Assembly: GCF_021530995.1 (NCBI RefSeq)
Contig: NZ_JADYTF010000009.1
Span: 1-53,126 of the forward strand
Direction: 5' to 3'
Length of the DNA: 53,126 bases
Origin: Bacteroides caecigallinarum
GTDB taxonomy: Bacteria > Bacteroidota > Bacteroidia > Bacteroidales > Bacteroidaceae
The notes under the pieces are model-generated. The model saw nothing but the letters and a program-made list of their open reading frames with translations, was not told the DNA's origin and did not search any database. A program made the position numbers and the translations under genes. Position 1 is the stretch's first letter; the number at the start of each line of letters is the position of its first letter. This document shows positions 17,810 to 26,727 of this stretch, in pieces.

Positions 17810-19456
17810 ATGAAAGCAAAAAACATGACCATCGCCGCACTGGCCCTGCTGTTGGCAGCCTGCGGCAACGAAGAAATCATTGAGAACAACGAAAGCGGCA
17901 GCACGGGGAAGGTACACATGACCTTCACCGCCGGAATGCCGCAGACACGTACCTCGCTGGGCGAGGACGGCCATGCCGTCAACTGGACGCAGGGCGACCT
18001 GGTAGCCATCTACGACGGAACGGAAACCATCTGCAAGTTTGAAGCAACCGAAGTCAGCGGCAGCACCGCCACCCTGGAAGGTGAGGCCAAAGTGACCGAT
18101 ACCTACACCGCCTTCTATCCCTACACCGACGACGGGACGCTGACCCTCGACAACACTGCCATCACCTTCACCCTGCCCGCCACGCAGACAGCCACGGCAG
18201 GCGGCTTTGCCGAAGGGCTGAACCCCTCGTGGGCACAGGCGACGGACGGCAGCAAAAATCTGACGTTCCATAACCTCTGCGCCCTGGCCAAGTTCACCGT
18301 GGACGCAGAGGGTGTGACGGAAGTTACCCTGACCGCCAACCAAGAAAGCGACGCACTGTCAGGCGGGCTGACCTATACCATCGCCGATGGCACGCTGGCC
18401 GCCAACGACGGCGCTTCCCGGTCGGTAACGCTGACGGGAACCTTCACGAAAGGCGAGGAGTACTACTTCGTCGTGGCTCCCGGCATGCTGACGGGCGGCA
18501 TTACCCTGAACTATATGGGTGAAGGCGGCAAGACATACGTCAAGACCACCCAAAAAGAGGTGACCTTCGCCGCCGGAAAGATTACCAACCTGGGCGTACT
18601 GGATATCGCCAATTTCACCGAGGCCCTCAATGCGGCGTTTGCCAATGCCGTGAAAGAATCCAACCCAAATATCGGCTGGAGGGCGAACCCCGATGGCACC
18701 GTATCCCTGGATGAGGATAACAAATTGCAAATAATAATGAATGGGGGAACTTTCTTGGATTTGCAAAATAAAAACATTACCAGCCTTGCCGGCATTGAGT
18801 ACTTCACCGATCTGGAGCATTTGGATTGCATGGGTAATCAATTGACTACCCTTGATGTAACCAAGCTGACCAATCTGAAGAATTTATTCTGCAGCGATAA
18901 TCAACTGACTACCCTTGATGTAACCAAGCTGACCGATCTGGAGACTTTGGATTGCAGGGGTAATCAATTGACTACCCTTGATGTAACCAAGCTGACCAAA
19001 CTGATGTTTTTGATTTGCGCCGGTAATCAACTGACTACCCTTGATGTAACCGGGCTGACCAATCTGAAGAATTTATTCTGCAGCGATAATCAACTGACTA
19101 CCCTTGATGTAACCGGGCTGACCAATCTGACGGATTTGGAGTGCAACGGTAATCAACTTGTCTCGTTGGATGTCAGTACTTTGGAAGAGCTTAAAATTTT
19201 GTGGTGTCATGGCAACAAGATGACGGCTCTCGATATAACCAATAACGCATATTTGGGGGATTTGAAGTGCGGGAACCAGCAAGATAATCAGCAACTGACC
19301 CTGACATTGTGGGACACCAAGAAGGAGTTTTGGGACAGGATGTTAGACAGGTATTCAGATGAAAACAGCAATGTCACAACCAATGTTATAGAGGCTCCTG
19401 TCAATGCCGATCACGACGGCTACGAAGAGGACGGCGGAGAACCCGTATTGCAGTAA
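17810..19456 (+). CDS. Fimbrillin-family lipoprotein with C-terminal leucine-rich repeats
   Basis: A 548-residue surface lipoprotein. The start chosen is ATG 17810, because MKAKNMTIAALALLLAACGN gives a lipobox (LAAC); an earlier start at 17780 would spoil it. Residues about 25-265 match the Mfa-like/fimbrillin N-terminal fold (MPQTRTSLGEDGHAVNWTQG). Residues about 320-500 are 21-residue leucine-rich repeats of the internalin J/Cys-LRR kind (LTTLDVTKLTNLKNLFCSDN). Five of the repeats are encoded by almost identical 63-bp units. It is probably an adhesin exposed on the cell surface. It is flanked on both sides by the YEAP-type microprotein genes. Confidence 0.85.
   Translation: MKAKNMTIAALALLLAACGNEEIIENNESGSTGKVHMTFTAGMPQTRTSLGEDGHAVNWTQGDLVAIYDGTETICKFEATEVSGSTATLEGEAKVTDTYTAFYPYTDDGTLTLDNTAITFTLPATQTATAGGFAEGLNPSWAQATDGSKNLTFHNLCALAKFTVDAEGVTEVTLTANQESDALSGGLTYTIADGTLAANDGASRSVTLTGTFTKGEEYYFVVAPGMLTGGITLNYMGEGGKTYVKTTQKEVTFAAGKITNLGVLDIANFTEALNAAFANAVKESNPNIGWRANPDGTVSLDEDNKLQIIMNGGTFLDLQNKNITSLAGIEYFTDLEHLDCMGNQLTTLDVTKLTNLKNLFCSDNQLTTLDVTKLTDLETLDCRGNQLTTLDVTKLTKLMFLICAGNQLTTLDVTGLTNLKNLFCSDNQLTTLDVTGLTNLTDLECNGNQLVSLDVSTLEELKILWCHGNKMTALDITNNAYLGDLKCGNQQDNQQLTLTLWDTKKEFWDRMLDRYSDENSNVTTNVIEAPVNADHDGYEEDGGEPVLQ
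18836..19150 (+). repeat. Five tandem 63-bp LRR-encoding repeats
   Basis: Units start at 18836, 18899, 18962, 19025 and 19088, each beginning AATCAA(T/C)TGACTACC; a sixth, degenerate unit starts at 19151. Each encodes one 21-residue LRR, so unit number can change in frame. Confidence 0.9.
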
Positions 19457-19477
19457 AAACAAATTGTCAACAAGTAT

Positions 19478-19603
19478 ATGGAAACGACAAAAGAGCGCTA
19501 TGAAGCGCCGCTCTGCGAGGTGTTGCAGATGGATGCCGTGCAGGTGATATGCACGAGCGGAATCCATGAAGGATTCGAGGACGGCGAAACGGTCGAATGG
19601 TAA
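19478..19603 (+). CDS. Cys-containing microprotein (YEAP...GFED...W type), copy 2
   Basis: A 41-residue peptide beginning METTKERYEAPLCEVLQMDA, with an internal VQVICTSG and the end HEGFEDGETVEW. It shares YEAP-x-CE, a central hydrophobic-Cys element, GFED and a terminal W with the peptide at 17637. It lies 21 bp after the LRR fimbrillin gene, so it belongs to that operon. The function is unknown. Confidence 0.75.
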   Translation: METTKERYEAPLCEVLQMDAVQVICTSGIHEGFEDGETVEW

Positions 19604-19706
19604 AGGGCCGCTGATGCAACCCCCTGCCTTTCTGCCGTATTGTCCCGCACCCGATGAAAGGGTATAGGAAAAGGGCAATGCCCCGAAATACGAAAGGACA
19701 TCAAAC

Positions 19707-19811
19707 AGGAACTCCCGTTTCGGGCGGGAGCATTTGTGCCCGGCAACATCATACAGACACCGCAGCCCGCTACCGTAAGGTCAGTGGGCTGCATTTTAAT
19801 AAGAAGAAAAG
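19707..19811 (+). repeat. Direct repeat copy 1 (~105 bp, double hairpin)
   Basis: Nearly identical to 26728-26831, with 59 consecutive identical bases (19745-19803). It contains two hairpins: CTCCCG/CGGGAG, and GCAGCCCGCT (19761-19770) with AGTGGGCTGC (19783-19792) followed by ATTTTAAT, which looks like a terminator. This copy stands after the microprotein gene and is abutted by the IS remnant. Confidence 0.85.
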
Positions 19812-20145
19812 ACACTGCTGTCCGGAGAAATTTTACCATAAAGTAAGTTGTACGACAGAACCCGTCTCCGGAACACTAACGGGGACTGTCGGCTGATTAG
19901 AAAGATCCCGGATGTCCGTCCTCTGGAAGAGGACCTGCCCGATTGAGTAATATCTCTCAGACCAGCTCTGTCTGTGAACTGAGCAAAGCTCATCACCATG
20001 AACTGGTCACGGCAATTGAACTTGATTGCGTGTCGGTCACCCTTGTGTTACTGAAGTTCTAATCGGAAAATCTTCTGATGCTTGCAAGTTATTGATATTT
20101 AATAAATAAAACCTTATCGGAGATTTTTTCTCCGGACACTAGTGT
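19812..20145. mobile_element. Internally deleted IS4-like insertion sequence remnant
   Basis: The ends are 19-bp terminal inverted repeats: ACACTGCTGTCCGGAGAAA at 19812-19830 and, on the other strand, ACACTAGTGTCCGGAGAAA at 20127-20145 (17 of 19 identical). At 334 bp it is far too short for a whole IS4-family element. Between the ends is a broken transposase fragment on the minus strand. I see no clear target-site duplication. Confidence 0.75.
19949..20047 (-). pseudogene. IS4-family transposase N-terminal fragment
   Basis: Read on the minus strand from 20047, the frame gives HKGDRHAIKFNCRDQ, then FMVMSFAQFTDRAGLRDI. This matches the conserved N-terminal region of IS4-family transposases (typically WxQF...FAQLT-x-R-x-SLRDI). 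A stop codon stands directly upstream in frame, and the similarity ends after RDI, so the gene is non-functional. Confidence 0.65.
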
Positions 20146-20219
20146 AATTCGACAAAAAAGTGCTCAAACGACAATTTCCATAAAACACTGTATTTTAACA
20201 GAAAAAGTTTTTGTAATAT

Positions 20220-20250
20220 TTTGGGCGCTGAATGGCATTTATTACCTTTG
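20220..20250 (+). promoter_or_regulatory. Promoter of the DUF3575-fimbrillin operon
   Basis: TTTG (20220-20223), 19 bp, TACCTTTG (20243-20250): a perfect match to the Bacteroides consensus, 32 bp before the next gene. Confidence 0.8.
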
Positions 20251-20281
20251 GGGAAGACAAAGATAATAAATTCAAGTTTAT

Positions 20282-21382
20282 ATGAGCAGAAAAATCACTT
20301 TTCTTACCCTGTTTCTGTGGCTGACGGCAGTAACTTTTCCTGTCTTTGCGCAGCAGAAAGCAGACACGACCTACACCTTCCGCTTCGTGCCGCAGAAGGA
20401 CATGTTCTATGTTCCCTGGAACGGCAATGACATGGAACTCGCCCGTCTGCTGGAGTGCATTGAAAGCAACAAGACGGACATTCTTGACGGCAAGTTGCCG
20501 CTTTATGTCGATGGCTACTGCAATTCCTTGAATGGCGAAAAAGAAAACCTCGCGATAGCCAAAATTCGCTCGAACCGTGTGAAATCCGAACTGATTATCC
20601 GTGCGGAAATCAAGGAAGAAAACTTTATCACCCGCAACCATGCGACAGAGGGAGACTTTGTCACTGTGCGCCTAACGATGCCGGTCAAGGAAACAGCCGC
20701 GACGGATGCGGAAGCGGAAGCACGACGCAAGGCGGAAGCCGAACGACTGGAAGCCGAGAAGCGTGCCGAACAGGAACGACTTGCCGAAGAGCAGCGCAAA
20801 GCGGAAGAAGCCCGACTTGCCGCTGAAAAGGCAGAGGCAGAGAAAGCCGCTCAACAAAACACACTTGCCGACATGCCGTCGGAAACCAAAATCACAAATG
20901 ATTATCATCTCTCCCTGCGTGCCAACCTGCTGCGCTGGGCCACCCTGACACCCGATTTAGGACTTGAATGGCGCATCTGCCCGTCGTGGGGCATTGCCGT
21001 AAACGGCTCGTGGACTTCTTGGAGCTGGAGCGACAAAGACCGCCGCTATGCCCTCTGGGAAGTGGCTCCGGAAGTGCGTTACTACATGGGTGAGAAGAAA
21101 GCCTGGTATCTGGGTGCTATGTTCAAGGCCGGACAGTTCAACTACAAGCTCTCCGAAACAGGCAAGCAGGGCGACCTGATGGGTGGCGGCATCACTGCCG
21201 GCTACCGGCTGCGGCTGAACAAGGCATTAGATCTTGATTTCAACCTCGGCTTGGGCTACCTGAATGCCGACTATGAGAAATATGAAGTCATCGACGGTGT
21301 GCGCGTGCGCCGTGGCAACGAGACAAAGGACTGGTGGGGCCCCATCAATGCCGGTGTGACATTGGTATGGAAGTTATTCTAA
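20282..21382 (+). CDS. DUF3575 outer-membrane protein with coiled-coil linker
   Basis: A 366-residue protein with a signal peptide (LTLFLWLTAVTFPVFAQQ). Residues about 25-135 resemble an OmpA-like module (LPLYVDGYCNS, IAKIRSNRVKSELI). Then comes a long Ala/Glu/Arg coiled coil (about 140-200). The C-terminal region is a DUF3575 beta-barrel-like domain with alternating aromatic strands, ending in WKLF as outer-membrane proteins often do. Such proteins occur at the head of fimbrial (Mfa/Fim) loci in Bacteroidales and probably anchor or assemble the fimbria. It has its own consensus promoter 32 bp upstream and leads an operon of five genes. Confidence 0.85.
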   Translation: MSRKITFLTLFLWLTAVTFPVFAQQKADTTYTFRFVPQKDMFYVPWNGNDMELARLLECIESNKTDILDGKLPLYVDGYCNSLNGEKENLAIAKIRSNRVKSELIIRAEIKEENFITRNHATEGDFVTVRLTMPVKETAATDAEAEARRKAEAERLEAEKRAEQERLAEEQRKAEEARLAAEKAEAEKAAQQNTLADMPSETKITNDYHLSLRANLLRWATLTPDLGLEWRICPSWGIAVNGSWTSWSWSDKDRRYALWEVAPEVRYYMGEKKAWYLGAMFKAGQFNYKLSETGKQGDLMGGGITAGYRLRLNKALDLDFNLGLGYLNADYEKYEVIDGVRVRRGNETKDWWGPINAGVTLVWKLF

Positions 21383-21398
21383 CTCGGAGGAATCGAAT

Positions 21399-22286
21399 AT
21401 GAAAGCAAGACAATATATAAATATGATGGGAATGGCAGCCGCCGTGCTGCTCTCTTCCTGCGTGAAGGACACGCTTTATGACACGCCGCATCCCGACTAC
21501 GGGAAGATTGCGGTGACAGCCGACTGGTCGACCCGCGGTGAGGGCATCGACATACCTGCCACATGGACGGTCAACATGGGCGACTATACGGGTACGGAGA
21601 CTTCCGCCACCCATACACCCGACCATCTGTTTGCTCCGGGCAACTACACCCTTGCGGTGTGGAACCCAGCTGAAGGAATCACGGTAAGCGGCACCACCGC
21701 CACCGTTGCCGCAGCCACGGGAAACCGGGCAGGCACGGATGCCTTTGTAAACAATACTCCGGGATGGTTCTTCACCTATACGGAACAGTTGAGCATCGAG
21801 AAAGACAAGGACTATCCGCTGACCGCCGCAATGAAGCAGCAGGTACGCGAGCTGACGCTTGTCGTCGAACCGACGGGTGATGCCGCCGGACGCATCACGG
21901 AGATTATTGCCCATCTGACGGGTGCAGCCGGAACACTCGACTTCGCAACCGATACCTACGGAGCCGCTTCGAGCGTCGTACTGCCCTTCACCAAGATAAC
22001 CGAAGGTGATGATGCCGGCAAGTGGAAAGCCACGGTGCGGCTGCTGGGTGTGACCGGCACGGAACAGTTGCTGACGGGCGAAATCCGCTATGCTGACGGC
22101 AACCCGACCCCCACCACGTTGAAAAGCGACCTTACGGAAGCTCTCAAGGAGTTCAACACCGGAAAGGGCGAATCGCTGACCCTCGGCGGAACGCTGGTTG
22201 AGACTCCCGAAGGCATGGAAGTGGACGGAGCCGGAATTACCGGCTGGGAAGAAGTGAAAGGTGATGATGTAAATGCCGATTTGTAA
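21399..22286 (+). CDS. FimB/Mfa2-family fimbrial anchor lipoprotein
   Basis: A 295-residue lipoprotein with the lipobox LLSSC (residues 18-22). The body matches the FimB/Mfa2 family, which terminates and anchors fimbriae in the outer membrane (IPATWTVNMGDYTG, then WNPAEGITVSG). The C-terminus carries the GWEEVKGDDVNADL ending also seen, as VDGGEVGADL, in the next gene. A good Shine-Dalgarno-like CGGAGG stands 13 bp before the ATG. It is 16 bp after the DUF3575 gene. Confidence 0.85.
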   Translation: MKARQYINMMGMAAAVLLSSCVKDTLYDTPHPDYGKIAVTADWSTRGEGIDIPATWTVNMGDYTGTETSATHTPDHLFAPGNYTLAVWNPAEGITVSGTTATVAAATGNRAGTDAFVNNTPGWFFTYTEQLSIEKDKDYPLTAAMKQQVRELTLVVEPTGDAAGRITEIIAHLTGAAGTLDFATDTYGAASSVVLPFTKITEGDDAGKWKATVRLLGVTGTEQLLTGEIRYADGNPTPTTLKSDLTEALKEFNTGKGESLTLGGTLVETPEGMEVDGAGITGWEEVKGDDVNADL

Positions 22287-22306
22287 CTAATAAAATGACA
22301 GATATA

Positions 22307-23197
22307 ATGAAGACAAGATTTTTTGCACTTGCGGCGCTCGCCCTCGCACTGGCAGCCTGCAATAACGACAACGAGATTCTGAACAATGACGGTCCCGTGG
22401 CCGCCCGGTTTATCGCCGACATCGCCCCTGCCACCCGTGCCAGCGGAACCACATGGACTGGCGGAGACCGCATCGGCGTCACCGACATCGGCAACGATAC
22501 CCGGTACGGCAACGTGCCTTTCATCCTGAAGAACGGAACATTTGAGGCAGAAGAAAAGGTCATCTATATCGAAGATGTAAAGACCCATACTTTCCGCGCC
22601 TACTATCCGTACAACGCAGCGGGAGGCACCCTCGCAGCCACGACCGATGCCACGGCGCAGCAGAACCAGCCTGCCATCGACTTCCTCTTTGCTTCAGGAG
22701 CCACGGGAGACAAAAACAGCCCGGTGGTGAGCTTCACCGACAAAACCGACAAAGGCGGTGCAGACAACTCCTTCCACCACCGCATGAGCCGGATAACCCT
22801 TACCTTCGAGGCGGGCGACGGCGTGGATTTCAGTATGATCAAGCCTGAACGTTACACGCTGGACGGATTGATACTCACCGGTACGTTCAACACAGCCGAC
22901 GGTATTGCCACCGCAGACGACGGGGCACAGACCGGAGAACTGACCATGGAGCTGGCAGACGGCAACCTCACGTCATCGGTCATCCTCTTCCCGCAGACAG
23001 CTGCCTCCCTGCCGTTGACTGTGAATTACAGAAGTCAGAATTATCATGCCACGCTCACCGTGCCCGAAGGCGCACTGCAGGCGGGAAACAACTATACCTA
23101 TACCGTCAAGGTACGCAACAAAGGCCTTGAAGTCAGCGAAGCCACCATTGCAAAGTGGAACGATGTAGACGGCGGAGAAGTGGGCGCTGACCTGTAA
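22307..23197 (+). CDS. Fimbrillin family lipoprotein (Mfa1-like shaft subunit)
   Basis: A 296-residue protein. I prefer ATG 22307 because MKTRFFALAALALALAACNN is a clean lipoprotein signal; ATG 22295 would add MTDI. The body matches fimbrillin-like proteins: TFRAYYPYNAAGG, FHHRMSRITLTFEAGDG, and the C-terminal YTYTVKVRNKGLEVS strand followed by IAKWNDVDGG. It is likely a fimbrial subunit processed by gingipain-like cleavage in the family model, although I cannot see a clear cleavage Arg here. Confidence 0.85.
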   Translation: MKTRFFALAALALALAACNNDNEILNNDGPVAARFIADIAPATRASGTTWTGGDRIGVTDIGNDTRYGNVPFILKNGTFEAEEKVIYIEDVKTHTFRAYYPYNAAGGTLAATTDATAQQNQPAIDFLFASGATGDKNSPVVSFTDKTDKGGADNSFHHRMSRITLTFEAGDGVDFSMIKPERYTLDGLILTGTFNTADGIATADDGAQTGELTMELADGNLTSSVILFPQTAASLPLTVNYRSQNYHATLTVPEGALQAGNNYTYTVKVRNKGLEVSEATIAKWNDVDGGEVGADL

Positions 23198-23224
23198 GAC
23201 ATTACTAATTAAGAATGAAGAATT

Positions 23225-24829
23225 ATGAGACATAGATTATTTATCCCCGCAGCCACCGCGCTGCTGCTCGGCCTTGCTGCCTGCACACAGGACGAACTGG
23301 CCGACGACAACCGTCTGCCCGAAGGCGAATATCCCGTAGTCATCCGTGCCACCGGATTGTCCGTAGAGGCAACGCCGCAGGCAGCCCCATCCACCCGTGC
23401 CACCGTGGACGGCGACTGGCAAGGTGTACAGACCGTGGCTCTCAAGATGGGCGACGCGGTAAAGGAATACACCGTAACGGCTACGGATGCCGACGGATAC
23501 AAGAGCGCCACGCTCTCACGCACGGACGACCCGCACTACTGGACCAGCCGCGACCCGATTACCGTATCGGCATGGTGGCCTATCGACAAGGCTGACATCA
23601 CACGGATGCCTGCCGTGAAGGTGGCCGAAGACCAAAGCAAGTTGGCAGACTTCCAGAACAGCGACTTCATCTCTGCTGAAAACCAGACGGTAAAATTTGA
23701 CGACCCGAAACTCACCTTTACCCACCGCACGGCACGCGTGGCAATCGAACTGAAGCCCGGCACAGGATTCACGAGCGTGGACGGTGCCACAGTGAGCCTC
23801 GTGAGCCTGTCCACCGATAACGGCAACCCGACCGCCATCCAGACCTACCACGCAAGCGGCAACAGCTACGAGGCACTGACCGCCCCGCAGACCGTTGCGA
23901 AAGGCGAGCCGTTCATCCGCGTGGAACTTGGCGGCGGCAACTTCTACTTCCGCCCGCAGAACGACGTCGTGCTGGAGGCGGGCAACCGCTATACCTACAC
24001 CGTCAAGGTGAACGCCACCGGCCTGACGCTGGAGGGCTGCACCATCGGCGGCTGGGAACCCGGCCAAGGCGAGAGCGGCGCAGCCGAGGATTTGGGCTAC
24101 ATCTACGACAACACCACCAAGACCTACACGGTCTATAACGCAGACGGCCTGCTGGCATGGAACGAAGCCGCGCAGAGCGACCTCAGCATCAACTGCACCC
24201 TCACAGCCGACATCGACCTGACTGACGAGACATGGACACCGATAGGCAGTGGGTTCGGTCCTGATAACGGTTATCAAGGCACCTTCGACGGGCAGGGACA
24301 CAGCATCACAGGACTGACCATCACCACAAACACAACAGACGGCGAGAATGCCGCATTGTTTGACGGTATCGGGAGTGACGGAACGGTGAAGAACCTGCAA
24401 GTAGAGGTGAACTACACTGTGCAGCAAAACGGTGCGGCCGGCGGCATAGCATATGCCAACTACGGTACCATTACCGCCTGCTCCGTAAAGGGAGATATTA
24501 CTGCAAATAGCGGTGCTGTCGGTGGCATTGCTGTTAGTAACCTCGACACCGGCATCATCACTGCCTGTTGGTATAACGGACAGTTGAAGGAGCGCAATAT
24601 AGGAGGCATAGTCAGTAACAATAATAACACCGTCACCGCTTGCTACTGGGGCGGCAATGCCGGACAAGGAGTAAATAATAATATGGGAGGAACGGTAGAT
24701 GCCACGAAGGTGGAGGATACGACCACTTGGCAGGACGCTGTCGATGGCATGAACGCCGCCCTCACCGGCAACGACTATCAATGGAAACTTGGCACGGACG
24801 GCCTGCCCGTACTGCAAAAGAAACAATAA
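23225..24829 (+). CDS. Fimbrillin-family lipoprotein with GLUG repeats (A)
   Basis: A 534-residue lipoprotein (lipobox GLAAC, residues 15-19). The N-terminal ~280 residues form a fimbrillin-like region (DPHYWTSRDPITVSAWWP, LTFTHRTARVAIEL, then YTYTVKVNATGLTL and GGWEPG). The C-terminal ~250 residues hold GLUG-type repeats (WTPIGSGFG, YQGTFDGQGHSITGL, AGGIAYANYGTITACSVKG), as in surface adhesins. It is probably a tip adhesin, and is a clear paralog of the next gene. The gene is GC-rich compared with the tra backbone. Confidence 0.85.
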   Translation: MRHRLFIPAATALLLGLAACTQDELADDNRLPEGEYPVVIRATGLSVEATPQAAPSTRATVDGDWQGVQTVALKMGDAVKEYTVTATDADGYKSATLSRTDDPHYWTSRDPITVSAWWPIDKADITRMPAVKVAEDQSKLADFQNSDFISAENQTVKFDDPKLTFTHRTARVAIELKPGTGFTSVDGATVSLVSLSTDNGNPTAIQTYHASGNSYEALTAPQTVAKGEPFIRVELGGGNFYFRPQNDVVLEAGNRYTYTVKVNATGLTLEGCTIGGWEPGQGESGAAEDLGYIYDNTTKTYTVYNADGLLAWNEAAQSDLSINCTLTADIDLTDETWTPIGSGFGPDNGYQGTFDGQGHSITGLTITTNTTDGENAALFDGIGSDGTVKNLQVEVNYTVQQNGAAGGIAYANYGTITACSVKGDITANSGAVGGIAVSNLDTGIITACWYNGQLKERNIGGIVSNNNNTVTACYWGGNAGQGVNNNMGGTVDATKVEDTTTWQDAVDGMNAALTGNDYQWKLGTDGLPVLQKKQ

Positions 24830-24851
24830 CAACCCCTAAACAACACGCATC

Positions 24852-26663
24852 ATGAAACGAACAACCATCCATATATCCGCAGCCCTCGCCCTGCTGCTCG
24901 CCCTTGCCGCCTGTACGCGGGACGAAGCGGGCTTCCTGCCGGAAGGGGCGGAAGGCACACCCATCGTCTTCACCGCCACGGGGCTGAACCCCGACGCGAC
25001 CGCCACCGCCGGTACCCGTGCCCCGGTGGACGGGAACTGGGAGGGCGTGCAGAGCGTGGCAGTCCTGATGGGCGGCACGGTGAAGGCGTACGACGTGACG
25101 CCCACCACCGCCGACAACACCGGCGCCACGCTGACCTCCACCGACCCGCACTACTGGACTAACCACGATGACATCACCGTCACGGCGTGGTGGCCCTACA
25201 CCGAGGGCGAGACCACCCCGCCTGCCGTGGTGGTAAGAGCCGACCAAAGTTCGCCGACTGACTTCGAGGGAAGCGACTTTATTTCCGCCGAGAACCAGCC
25301 GGTGAGCTACGGCAACCCCACGCTCCGCTTCACCCACCGCACGGCGCGGGTGACCGTCGTCCTGACGGACTACACCGAGGGGCTGGCGTCCGTCAAGCTG
25401 ACCGGCCTCTCCACCGAGAACGGCAACCCGGCCGTAATCGCCCCGTATGACAAGGGCGGCGACACCTACACCGCCCTCGTCGCCCCGCAAAGTGTGGCAA
25501 CGGGCACGGCCTTCATCACCTGCGCCTTCACCAACGGCAAGGTCTTCGTCTATAAGATGAAGGAGGCTACCGACTGGCAGGCGGGCGAGGAATATACCTA
25601 CACCGTCTCCCTCGCTGCGGCAAAAGACCCGGGATACACCGTATCTGAGGACGGCAAGACCTACGAGGTCTACAACGCCGAGGGACTGAAGAACATCGCC
25701 AAGCTGGTGAACGACGGAAATACCGGCATCGACATCACCCTGACCGGCAACATCGACCTGAAGGGCATCGACTGGACACCGATAGGCAAAGATGATAACA
25801 AAGCATACACCGGCACCTTCGACGGCAATGGCAAGACCATCACGGGGCTGACCGTTACGGGAAGTTATAAATATGCAGGCCTGTTCGGAGATATCGACGA
25901 GAACGGCACGGTGAAGAACGTGGTGCTGGAGGGCGTACAGATAACAAGCGACAACAGTTCGGGCTATGCCGGCGGCGTGGCAGGAGATAGCTGGGGTACC
26001 ATTGAAAACTGCTCGGTGTCGGGCAGCGTCAGCGGCACAACGTTCGCAGGTGGCGTGGTGGGCTCTCAATGGGGCGGTTCCATCACCGGGTGCAACTCCT
26101 CGGCCACAGTGAAGGGCGTGATCTTTGCCGGCGGCATAGCGGGAGAAACGAATAGTGGGGCCTCCCTGACCGGCTGCTACGCCACGGATGACGTGACCGT
26201 TGAAAACGACGGTACGAACAACTCCCATGCCGGCGGCGTGGTGGGATACAACGGAGGTGGCACCCTGACCGCCTGCTATGCCACGGGCAACGTGATCGGC
26301 ACAGGCACCGGAACCGACCCTATCTATGTAGGCGGCGTAACGGGGTCCAACGATCTTGGCACCCTGACCGCCTGCTATCACGCTGCGGAAACAGTCAGCG
26401 GCCCGGATGGTGCCACCACAGGCGGCGTAACGGGACGGAATTTCGAGGACGCTATATTAGGTAAAGGCACCCTGACCGCCTGCTACTGGGAGAACAACCA
26501 AAAACAAGGCATTGGTGACAATCATGCAGGCACTGGCGAAACCACGAAGGTGGAGGACGACTGGACGGAAGCTATGAATACCATGAACGCCGCATTGCAG
26601 AGTGCAGGTTCAGAGTGGCGTTACGAACTCACCGGAGCATTGCCTACCTTGAAGAAACAGTGA
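24852..26663 (+). CDS. Fimbrillin-family lipoprotein with GLUG repeats (B)
   Basis: A 603-residue paralog of the preceding protein (lipobox LAAC; TDPHYWTNHDDITVTAWWP; LRFTHRTARVTVVL). Its longer C-terminal half has at least five GLUG units, each with a GTLTACY- or ITGCNS-like turn. The two genes end alike (KVEDDWTEAMNTMNAAL against KVEDTTTWQDAVDGMNAAL). Base composition is the most GC-rich in the window, which suggests a separate origin. A strong hairpin (CGGGCGG/CCGCCCG, 26669-26690) follows the stop codon. Confidence 0.85.
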   Translation: MKRTTIHISAALALLLALAACTRDEAGFLPEGAEGTPIVFTATGLNPDATATAGTRAPVDGNWEGVQSVAVLMGGTVKAYDVTPTTADNTGATLTSTDPHYWTNHDDITVTAWWPYTEGETTPPAVVVRADQSSPTDFEGSDFISAENQPVSYGNPTLRFTHRTARVTVVLTDYTEGLASVKLTGLSTENGNPAVIAPYDKGGDTYTALVAPQSVATGTAFITCAFTNGKVFVYKMKEATDWQAGEEYTYTVSLAAAKDPGYTVSEDGKTYEVYNAEGLKNIAKLVNDGNTGIDITLTGNIDLKGIDWTPIGKDDNKAYTGTFDGNGKTITGLTVTGSYKYAGLFGDIDENGTVKNVVLEGVQITSDNSSGYAGGVAGDSWGTIENCSVSGSVSGTTFAGGVVGSQWGGSITGCNSSATVKGVIFAGGIAGETNSGASLTGCYATDDVTVENDGTNNSHAGGVVGYNGGGTLTACYATGNVIGTGTGTDPIYVGGVTGSNDLGTLTACYHAAETVSGPDGATTGGVTGRNFEDAILGKGTLTACYWENNQKQGIGDNHAGTGETTKVEDDWTEAMNTMNAALQSAGSEWRYELTGALPTLKKQ

Positions 26664-26727
26664 ACCGTCGGGCGGGAAAAGTTCCGCCCGAAACGGAATA
26701 TAACCGAAGTATAACCCCAATAAAGAA

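Noticed and set aside
18836-19150. CRISPR-like regular repeats
   Set aside because: The units are contiguous without spacers and encode leucine-rich repeats in frame.
24762-26381. Long minus-strand ORF opposite the GLUG fimbrillin gene
   Set aside because: A shadow of GC-rich codon bias on the plus strand; no domain and no promoter.
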